DNA of 15,170 bases from NCBI GenBank assembly GCA_016776705.1, contig JADHSW010000054.1:1-15170 (forward strand), in the 5' to 3' direction. The DNA is from Rhodospirillales bacterium (GTDB lineage: Bacteria; Pseudomonadota; Alphaproteobacteria; Rhodospirillales; JABHCV01). This document shows positions 1-5,963 of the stretch, piece by piece. Each line of letters starts with the position of its first letter. Position 1 is the first letter of the stretch. The notes under the pieces are model-generated. The model did no database searches. It was not told the origin of the DNA and saw only the letters and a program-made list of their open reading frames with translations. The position numbers and the translations under genes were made by a program.

Positions 1-2816
1 ATCTAACCCAAAGCATTATAACGGACCCAGCCTTCACTTGCTCTTTATTTCACAATGGACCTGAACAGGCGGTGAAGCAGGTCCTGAAAACTCTCGATAC
101 GGATGCGCGGGTCGTCCCGGCAACTAACGAAGGAACGACGCAACTTGCCAAAGTCCTGCGTCAGGCCAAGCGCCGCGCCTCCCTTGCCATCGCCCTGGGC
201 GACATTTCCGGCGACTGGCAACTGGAACAGGTAACCGAAGCATTGTCGGACCTGGCTGAGTCTGCGATCTCTGCCGCATCAAGCCATTTACTTGCCATTG
301 CCGCTGCTCAAGGAGCCTTTATCCTTGAAAATGCCGACCAACCCGAACGGGGGTCCGGGCTGGTTATACTGGGTATGGGCAAACTGGGAGCGCGGGAGCT
401 AAATTATTCAAGCGATATCGACCTGATTATTCTTTACGATCCGGAACGCATAAAGACGGAAAATCCGGAAGGCCTGCAAAATCATTTTGTCCGTTTCGCT
501 CGCGCGCTGGTCAAATTGCTGGAAGAACGCACCGTCGACGGTTACGTCTTTCGCACTGACCTTCGACTTCGCCCCGACCCGGGCGCGACCCCGCTGGCCA
601 TTTCCGTACTGGCTGCGGAAAACTACTACGAAAGCATTGGCCAGAACTGGGAGCGCGCCGCCATGATCAAGGCCCGCCCGGTAGGCGGAGACAGGGAGGC
701 GGGTGATGCCTTCCTGAAATGGTTGACACCGTTTATATGGCGCAAGAACCTGGATTTCGCGGCGATCGAGGATATCCATTCCATCAAACGCCAGATCAAC
801 GCCCATCATGGCGGCGAGGCAATCACGGTGCCCGGACACAACGTCAAGCTGGGGCGGGGCGGCATTCGCGAAATAGAATTTTTCGCCCAAACCCAGCAAT
901 TGATCTGGGGTGGCAAAGTCCCGGAATTGCGCCCTGCCCCGACCCGCATGAGCCTTGCCGCCTTGACGGAATTTAACCAGATCACCCCCACCGTTCGCGA
1001 CGACATGATCGCCGGATATCGTTATCTTCGACGGGTCGAGCACCGCCTGCAGATGATTGACGACAAACAAACCCATTCGCTGCCGGAAAATCCGGAAGAC
1101 ATCGCAGCGCTTGCCGCCTTTTTGCGGTATCCGGATACGGAAAGCTTCAAGGTTGAATTGACCCATCATCTGAAAACCGTCGAAGCCCATTATGGCGCCC
1201 TGTTCCAGGATGCACCGTCCCTTGGTTCCGATGATGCGGTTTCGGGAAACCTGGTATTCACGGGTGGAGACAGTGACCCTGAAACCATCGATACAATTGA
1301 AAGGCTGGGCTTCAACAATCCGAATGCTGTCGATAGCACAGTCCGTGGGTGGCATCACGGGCGCTACAGGGCTATGCGCAGCGCACGCTCACGTGAATTG
1401 CTGACAGAATTATTTCCGGTCCTTTTGAAAGCCATTGCGGCAACCCCGGACCCGGACACGACGTTTTTGAAATTCGACGAGTTTCTTTCGGGCTTGCCCT
1501 CAGGAGTGCAGTTGTTCTCCATGTTTTATTCCAATCCCGGCCTACTTGGTCTTGTCGCCGAAATCATGGGTGGTGCGCCGCGGCTGGCCGAACACCTGAG
1601 CCGACGTCCACAGGTTCTTGAAAGTGTGCTGACCCCGGGATTTTTTGACACCCCGCCCGCAAAACTTGAAATGGCCGATGAGCTAGAGAAAATTCTGGAT
1701 CGCTGTGGAAACATTGAAGACACGCTTGTCGCCACGCGACGCTGGGCCAATGACCGTCGCTTTCAGGTTGGCGTACTCAGCCTGATGTCAACGATCAATC
1801 AGACCGAGGCCGCTTGTTCCCTTTCGGATATCGCTGATGTTTCCATTTCCGCCCTTTACGATGAGATCGAAAAAGAAATGGCAAGCCTGCATGGCCGTAT
1901 TACAGGGGCTTCCATGGCGATCCTGGCAATGGGCAAGCTTGGCAGCCGGGAAATGACGCCGGAGTCCGATCTTGATCTGGTTTTTATCTATGACATCCCG
2001 GAAAATTCTGAAGCATCTGACGGACCAAAATCCCTGACCCCCGGCCATTATTTCGCCCGGTTGGGCCAACGCCTGATCAACGCTATTACCGCACAAACCA
2101 GCGAGGGCGATCTTTATGAAGTTGATATGCGCTTGCGACCTTCGGGAACCGCAGGCCCAATCGCTTCCAGCATTGGCTCGTTCTGTCAATACAACGAGGA
2201 AGATGCCTGGACCTGGGAGCACATGGCCTTGACTCGGGCGCGCATCATTAATGCGCCAGAACAACTGGAAAGCAAAATTGCCGCGATTATCGACAAGACC
2301 CTGACGCGCCGACGAGAAGCTGATGCGCTGCTGATGGATGTCGCCAATATGCGTAAGCGCATGTTGCAATCCCATCTGACAGATTTTATCTGGGACATCA
2401 AACATATCCGTGGCGGCCTGGTCGATGTGGAATTCATCGCCCAGTATCTGCAACTGCGCTACGCACATGACTGTCCGTACATTCTTGATCGCGATACCAG
2501 ACTGGCGCTCGCAAAACTGGCTGAGAACGGTTTCCTTGATCAGGCGATTGCCAACGACCTGATTGAGGCGCTTGATCTCTGGAAAGGTCTTCAAGGTATG
2601 CTGCGCCTGACAATCCCCCGGGAATTACGCAAACGCCGTCAGCACGACATTCCCGAAAGCCTGCAGGAAAAACTGGCCAAGATCGCTAATGTTCAGGATT
2701 TCAACGCCTTAATTGAAAAGATGACGGTAACTGCAGAAAAAATTCTTGAGCACTTCAACACCCTTGTCACAGAACCAGCGGCACTCCTTGAACAAGCGAG
2801 GGAAACCGCCTCATGA
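1..2816 (+). CDS. glnE: Bifunctional glutamine synthetase adenylyltransferase / adenylyl-removing enzyme (5' partial)
   Basis: Cytoplasmic enzyme that adds AMP to, and removes it from, glutamine synthetase in response to PII and glutamine, so setting nitrogen assimilation. Two copies of the family's nucleotidyltransferase motif are visible. The N-terminal (deadenylylating) one is at about nt 372-430, GMGKLGAREL followed by SSDIDL. The C-terminal (adenylylating) one is at about nt 1926-1985, AMGKLGSREM followed by ESDLDLVF. Each has the paired metal-binding Asp residues. The reading frame has no stop back to nt 3, giving 937 visible codons; relatives are usually somewhat longer, so the true start probably lies left of the window. 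The GTG at 72 is an internal codon, not a convincing start. The 3' end contains a Shine-Dalgarno-like GAGGGA (2798-2803), and its TGA overlaps an ATG (ATGA, 2813-2816). Identification is very secure; only the start is missing. Confidence 0.97.
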   Translation, partial: LTQSIITDPAFTCSLFHNGPEQAVKQVLKTLDTDARVVPATNEGTTQLAKVLRQAKRRASLAIALGDISGDWQLEQVTEALSDLAESAISAASSHLLAIAAAQGAFILENADQPERGSGLVILGMGKLGARELNYSSDIDLIILYDPERIKTENPEGLQNHFVRFARALVKLLEERTVDGYVFRTDLRLRPDPGATPLAISVLAAENYYESIGQNWERAAMIKARPVGGDREAGDAFLKWLTPFIWRKNLDFAAIEDIHSIKRQINAHHGGEAITVPGHNVKLGRGGIREIEFFAQTQQLIWGGKVPELRPAPTRMSLAALTEFNQITPTVRDDMIAGYRYLRRVEHRLQMIDDKQTHSLPENPEDIAALAAFLRYPDTESFKVELTHHLKTVEAHYGALFQDAPSLGSDDAVSGNLVFTGGDSDPETIDTIERLGFNNPNAVDSTVRGWHHGRYRAMRSARSRELLTELFPVLLKAIAATPDPDTTFLKFDEFLSGLPSGVQLFSMFYSNPGLLGLVAEIMGGAPRLAEHLSRRPQVLESVLTPGFFDTPPAKLEMADELEKILDRCGNIEDTLVATRRWANDRRFQVGVLSLMSTINQTEAACSLSDIADVSISALYDEIEKEMASLHGRITGASMAILAMGKLGSREMTPESDLDLVFIYDIPENSEASDGPKSLTPGHYFARLGQRLINAITAQTSEGDLYEVDMRLRPSGTAGPIASSIGSFCQYNEEDAWTWEHMALTRARIINAPEQLESKIAAIIDKTLTRRREADALLMDVANMRKRMLQSHLTDFIWDIKHIRGGLVDVEFIAQYLQLRYAHDCPYILDRDTRLALAKLAENGFLDQAIANDLIEALDLWKGLQGMLRLTIPRELRKRRQHDIPESLQEKLAKIANVQDFNALIEKMTVTAEKILEHFNTLVTEPAALLEQARETAS

Positions 2817-2851
2817 GTGGAATTCCCCAAAACAAGGCCACGCTCGGCTAG
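2813..2851 (+). other. 12-codon ORF overlapping the glnE stop; possible vestigial gene start
   Basis: An ATG overlaps the glnE stop as ATGA. It lies 9 nt after GAGGGA, the arrangement expected for a translationally coupled downstream gene. The frame encodes only MSGIPQNKATLG and stops at TAG 2849-2851, within a CTAG that also holds the stop of the convergent gene. The peptide resembles nothing I know. It may be a chance ORF or the left-over start of a lost or displaced neighbour. Translation is unproven. Confidence 0.25.
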
Positions 2852-3543
2852 TTTTCCACGTTGTCACCGACATTTTTAAAGGGGAGGGTTTTCAATTTAT
2901 CCGATAAACGTTTCATGATCGGCGCAAATTCACTGGCTAAATAATGATAAAGCGGGGCCTCGAGTAGCACCTTTTCCCGTTCAGGTGGCGGCGACAACTG
3001 ATTATTTTTCACCATGGCCGCCACGCTGAAGTCAGCCGCTAAAAAACCTCTCAAGTGTCCTTTATTATAGGTCTCAAATATTTTCTTGGAATCAACGAAG
3101 GATTTTCCCTCAATATTCTTCATATAATTTTCCTGCCAAACGACCCCCAGGAAATATCCGATTGGGAAACGCTCACTGTCCTTAAGTTCAGGATGCACCC
3201 ATAAAGAATTCGAAAGGACAAAAAGCGGCCATTCAGATCGAATGAACGGACGATCATAATGACTTTCAACTTGGCGTAAGCGGAATAGTTCCCCGTCAAC
3301 TATTGCACTATTGAAATGCTTGATTCCACGACGCGCCGGCAATTCAACAAACTCGACTGAACACCCCAGTTCAGTGTAAAGGGACTTTAATATTTTTCCA
3401 GCTGCACTATTGAGAGAATCATTTTCGATGGCGGCGATGGTTTTCGGGCACCGCAGCTCGGCGGCCTGGGCACTCCCCGCGAAAAAACAAAAAAGTACAA
3501 GAAAAAATGTATTCGACTTATTTTTTTTAAAGAGATTAGTCAT
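2848..3543 (-). CDS. Orphan periplasmic substrate-binding-like protein (SBP family 3-like)
   Basis: Predicted secreted protein of 231 aa. The ATG at 3543 is chosen because it starts directly before a standard signal peptide: a basic stretch (KKNK), a hydrophobic core at residues 11-22, and a cleavage-like AGSAQA/AE near residue 27. The longer reading from TTG 3585 would put 14 residues in front of that signal. The mature part, about 204 aa, carries the pattern seen in solitary extracellular solute-binding (SBP_bac_3-like) proteins of proteobacteria: LYTELGC at 55-61, then LPARRGIKHFN and VDGELFRL at 68-89. Two cysteines (C32, C61) could form a disulfide. No permease or ATPase gene is adjacent, so a transport role is not supported; these orphans may sense ligands. 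The gene is visibly richer in A and T than its neighbours, especially at its 5' end and upstream, and is convergent with glnE. The family assignment is moderate and no ligand can be named. Confidence 0.7.
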   Translation of the reverse strand: MTNLFKKNKSNTFFLVLFCFFAGSAQAAELRCPKTIAAIENDSLNSAAGKILKSLYTELGCSVEFVELPARRGIKHFNSAIVDGELFRLRQVESHYDRPFIRSEWPLFVLSNSLWVHPELKDSERFPIGYFLGVVWQENYMKNIEGKSFVDSKKIFETYNKGHLRGFLAADFSVAAMVKNNQLSPPPEREKVLLEAPLYHYLASEFAPIMKRLSDKLKTLPFKNVGDNVEN

Positions 3544-3701
3544 TTTTCCAATTATTCTTTGCTTAAACTTAAGATAACAGACCAATCATAAATCAATATC
3601 AGATTACAACATCTCAAGAATGAAATAGTTTCGTCACGATACCATTTCACCCCCGATACGTCCCATATCTTTTTTCAGAAAACTAAATACACTGCTTAAC
3701 G

Positions 3702-3716
3702 ACAAGGAATATCTCC
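3702..3716 (+). promoter_or_regulatory. Ribosome binding site of bcp
   Basis: AAGGA at 3704-3708 lies 8 nt before the ATG at 3717, a normal spacing that supports this start. The divergent region 3544-3716 is AT-rich and must hold the promoters of both flanking genes, but I could not assign a convincing -35/-10 pair to either. Confidence 0.6.
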
Positions 3717-4181
3717 ATGACAATAAAAGTGGGCTCCAGGGCTCCCTCATTTAATTTGCCAACTGATGGTAACGGCGCGCTTTCACTTAAAGAACTTAGG
3801 GGCAAGAACGTTGTTTTGTATTTTTACCCGAAGGATTCGACACCGGGCTGTACGATCGAGGCCCGGGATTTTCGTGATTTACACGACAATTTTCAGAAGG
3901 CAGGCGCGGTCGTCGTCGGCGCCTCGAAAGACAGTGTCAAGCGACACGATAATTTCAAGACCAAGAACGAACTGACGTTTCCGCTTTTGTCAGACGAAGA
4001 GGGAGTCTTGTGCGATGCCTATGGGGTCTGGATTTTAAAGAAGTTGTACGGACGGGAATACATGGGCATCGAGCGCGCCACTTTCCTGATTGACGGTAAG
4101 GGTGTGGTCAGGCACATCTGGCACAAGGTAAAAGTCAAGGGTCACGCTGAAGAGGTTCTGGAGACCTTGAAAACTTTATAA
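3717..4181 (+). CDS. bcp: Peroxiredoxin of the BCP/PrxQ family (thiol peroxidase)
   Basis: Cytoplasmic thiol peroxidase of 154 aa, the usual family length, that reduces hydrogen peroxide and organic hydroperoxides. The fold signature VVLYFYPKDSTPGCT is present (residues 32-46), with the peroxidatic cysteine at C45. The family markers SKDSVKRHDNF (70-80), FPLLSDEEG (88-96) and AYGVW (101-105) follow. The resolving cysteine common in the family five residues later is absent: the sequence is CTIEARDF, with Arg50 in that place. The alternative helix-3 position, 36 residues after the peroxidatic Cys, is Lys81. The only other cysteine is C99 in VLCDAYG. The protein may therefore work as a 1-Cys enzyme or use C99. 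The ATG has a good Shine-Dalgarno. In related alphaproteobacteria bcp often sits close behind glnE; here an unrelated reverse-strand gene separates them. Confidence 0.95.
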   Translation: MTIKVGSRAPSFNLPTDGNGALSLKELRGKNVVLYFYPKDSTPGCTIEARDFRDLHDNFQKAGAVVVGASKDSVKRHDNFKTKNELTFPLLSDEEGVLCDAYGVWILKKLYGREYMGIERATFLIDGKGVVRHIWHKVKVKGHAEEVLETLKTL

Positions 4182-4198
4182 TGGATTTAGTCAGCCGA

Positions 4199-4226
4199 TT
4201 GCTCCCGCGCACGTCATCGTTATAAT
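4199..4226 (+). promoter_or_regulatory. Candidate sigma-70-type promoter for fliL
   Basis: TTGCTC (4199-4204), a 16-nt spacer, and a perfect TATAAT (4221-4226) lie 55 nt upstream of the fliL ATG and just after the end of bcp. It is the best promoter-like match I found in the window, but the call rests on pattern alone. Confidence 0.4.
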
Positions 4227-4244
4227 AGTGACACTAAATTATAA
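4220..4244. repeat. Inverted repeat overlapping the fliL -10 element
   Basis: TTATAAT (4220-4226) and ATTATAA (4238-4244) are perfect 7-bp inverted arms around AGTGACACTAA, which itself contains the smaller palindrome AGTGACACT. The left arm is the proposed -10. This could be an operator for a dimeric regulator or an early-transcript hairpin. It could also be chance, because the arms are pure A/T. Confidence 0.4.
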
Positions 4245-4280
4245 GTGGGAAAAACAGGGGTTGGGCAGGGAATACGCACA

Positions 4281-4793
4281 ATGAGTGACGAAGAAGACGA
4301 AATCGACGAAGACGAAAATGAAGATGGCAATGGCGGAGAAAAAGGGGCAGGCGGCGGCAAGAAAAAACTGTTTCTGATCATTGGTGCCGTTGTTGTGCTG
4401 CTGGGAGGCGGTGGCGCAGGTGCCTACTTCATGGGTGTTTTCGGTGGCTCAGAACAAAAAGAAGAGGAGGTCGTGGAAATCCCCGCAGGCCCTCCGGTTT
4501 ATCATGAGTTCCCGCAACTGGTTGTCGACCTGAAGAAAAAAGGCAATCGGACCAATTACATAAAACTCAAGGTCGTCGTTGAAATCGTCACCCGCGACCT
4601 GCCGCTCTTGCAGGCGCAGGAACTGAAAATTGTCGACAAAATGCAAGGCTATCTGCGCTCGCAAACCCGCGAAGACGTGGCCGGAGGCCCCGGCACTGAA
4701 CGCATGCGAACCGGGATTGTTGATATCGTCCGCGATGTGATGGGTGAGGTAAAAGTAGAAGGCGTCCTGTTCAGGGAAATCCTGCTTCAGTAA
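4281..4793 (+). CDS. fliL: Flagellar basal-body-associated protein FliL
   Basis: Single-pass inner-membrane protein of 170 aa, associated with the flagellar basal body and stator and affecting torque or swarming in the species studied. The N-terminus is short, cytoplasmic and very acidic (residues 1-16, almost all Asp/Glu/Asn), then Gly/Lys-rich. One transmembrane segment spans about 30-54 (KLFLIIGAVVVLLGGGG and on). The periplasmic FliL domain follows, with FPQLVVDL (77-84), YIKLKVVVEI (93-102) and the C-terminal IVDIVRDVMGEVKVEGVLFREI region. ATG 4281 is preferred over GTG 4245 because CAGGGA (4266-4271) sits 9 nt upstream and the upstream start would only add residues unlike the family. 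Usually fliL is next to fliM or other flagellar genes; here no other flagellar gene is visible. Its TAA (4791-4793) directly abuts the stop of convergent prfB, with no gap. Confidence 0.9.
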   Translation: MSDEEDEIDEDENEDGNGGEKGAGGGKKKLFLIIGAVVVLLGGGGAGAYFMGVFGGSEQKEEEVVEIPAGPPVYHEFPQLVVDLKKKGNRTNYIKLKVVVEIVTRDLPLLQAQELKIVDKMQGYLRSQTREDVAGGPGTERMRTGIVDIVRDVMGEVKVEGVLFREILLQ

Positions 4794-5907
4794 CTATTCG
4801 TCATCATTACCCCTTACCCTGGCAGCCAGCGCAGCAGCCATGAAATCATCCAGATCCCCGTCCAGAACTGCTTGCGTGTTCGAGGTTTCGACCTCGGTGC
4901 GCAAGTCCTTGACCATCTGATAAGGTTGCAGCACGTAAGAGCGAATCTGGTGACCCCAGCCAATATCAGTTTTGGAATCGTGCTCGGCCTGGGAATCATC
5001 CTCACGCCTTTGCAGTTCTGCTTCATACAAACGCGCTTTCAACATACTCATGGCGGCGGCCCGGTTTTTGTGTTGCGAGCGGTCATTCTGACATTGCACG
5101 ACGATATTGGTCGGTAAGTGAGTAATACGAATGGCGCTGTCGGTTTTGTTTACGTGCTGACCACCTGCGCCGGACGCCCGATAGGTATCGACCCGCAAGT
5201 CCTTGTCCAGGATTTCGATCTCGATCGTATCGTCGATTACCGGATAAACCCAGATGGATGAAAAACTGGTATGCCGCCGGGCGCTGGAATCATAGGGCGA
5301 AATCCGGACCAGCCGGTGAACGCCGCTTTCCGTCTTCAGCCAACCATAGGCATTGTTGCCTGAAATGCGAATTGTCGATGATTTTATGCCGGCTTCTTCG
5401 CCTGCGCTTTCTTCCAGCCATTCAACCTTATGGCCCTTTGATTCCGCCCATCGGGTATACATGCGCAGAAGCATTTCAGCCCAATCCTGGGCCTCGGTTC
5501 CACCCGCCCCTGCGTGAACTTCAAGGTAGGCGTCATTGGCGTCAGCTTCACCGGACAGCAGTGTCTGCAATTCCGCCTTGGCGGCAGTCTTGTGGGCGAC
5601 CTCCAGTGCGGCCTCGGCCTCGGCGACGATATCATCGTCCCCTTCAGCCTCTCCCATTTCAAGAAGTTCCAGATTGTCCTCAAGCTCGCGGGTTATATGG
5701 TCAATGACTTTCAGGCCGTCTTCAATAGCGGTTCGCTCCCGCATGAGCCCCTGTGCACGCGCGGAATCATTCCAGAAATCGGGGTTTTCTGTTTCAGCGT
5801 TTAATTCGTCCAGACGACGCAAGGCATTGTCGTAGTCAAAGATGCCTCCTCAACAGTTCCAGCGACTGTTTGATTTCCTGGGTAAGGGCTGCGATTTCGG
5901 CGCGCAT
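4794..5907 (-). CDS. prfB: Peptide chain release factor 2 (programmed +1 frameshift)
   Basis: RF2 releases nascent peptide at UGA and UAA codons. The mature product is 370 aa: 23 codons from ATG 5907-5905 (MRAEIAALTQ and on) up to CTT TGA, then a +1 shift into the frame that runs from GAC at 5837 to TAG at 4794. Domain 2 carries SPY in the stop-codon-recognition position where E. coli has SPF (RISPYDSSARRHTSF). Domain 3 carries the catalytic GGQ loop in GAGGQHVNKTDSAIR. The uninterrupted ORF begins at 5822, but that TTG is an internal Leu; the true N-terminal coiled-coil start lies upstream of the shift. The ATG has no strong Shine-Dalgarno of its own and overlaps the stop of an 11-codon leader ORF (TAATG). 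It lies 56 nt behind mrcA on the same strand, so co-transcription is likely. Confidence 0.97.
5835..5850 (-). promoter_or_regulatory. prfB: prfB programmed +1 frameshift site
   Basis: Read on the minus strand: an internal Shine-Dalgarno AGGAGG (5850-5845), a 3-nt spacer CAT, the slippery CTT (5841-5839), then in-frame TGA followed by C. This is the same architecture and spacing as E. coli prfB (AGGGGG, 3 nt, CUU UGA C). Slow decoding of UGA when RF2 is scarce lets the ribosome slip to GAC and make full RF2, so the protein autoregulates itself. Confidence 0.95.
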
Positions 5908-5942
5908 TATGATTGTTCTTTCGCTTGGGTGTTAAGGAGCAT
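5907..5942 (-). CDS. Putative leader ORF translationally coupled to prfB
   Basis: Eleven codons, MLLNTQAKEQS, from ATG 5942-5940 to TAA 5909-5907. The last A of the stop is the first base of the prfB ATG (TAATG). A good Shine-Dalgarno, GAGGG (5954-5950), lies 7 nt upstream, whereas prfB has no purine-rich match at the right distance. The geometry suggests that ribosomes load here and re-initiate on prfB. No homologue is known to me and translation is not shown, so it could be chance. Confidence 0.4.
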   Translation of the reverse strand: MLLNTQAKEQS

Positions 5943-5963
5943 GGTTTTACCCTCGATGGAATT

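Noticed and set aside
408..1358. 316-aa open frame antisense to glnE
   Set aside because: It lies wholly inside the well-supported glnE, and its translation is low-complexity-free but matches no family pattern; it is a frame shadow.
1788..2594. 268-aa open frame antisense to the glnE adenylyltransferase domain
   Set aside because: It lies within a conserved coding region on the other strand, with no start context or recognisable motif.
2817..2859. GTGGAA/TTCCAC inverted repeat as a terminator for glnE and its convergent neighbour
   Set aside because: The stem is 6 bp with a loop of over 30 nt and no T-run on either strand.
3544..3585. TTG start adding 14 residues to the orphan binding protein
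   Set aside because: It would precede a complete signal peptide that begins properly at ATG 3543.
4245..4280. GTG start adding 12 residues to fliL
   Set aside because: It lies immediately downstream of the promoter-like -10, and ATG 4281 has a better Shine-Dalgarno and the family-like acidic N-terminus.
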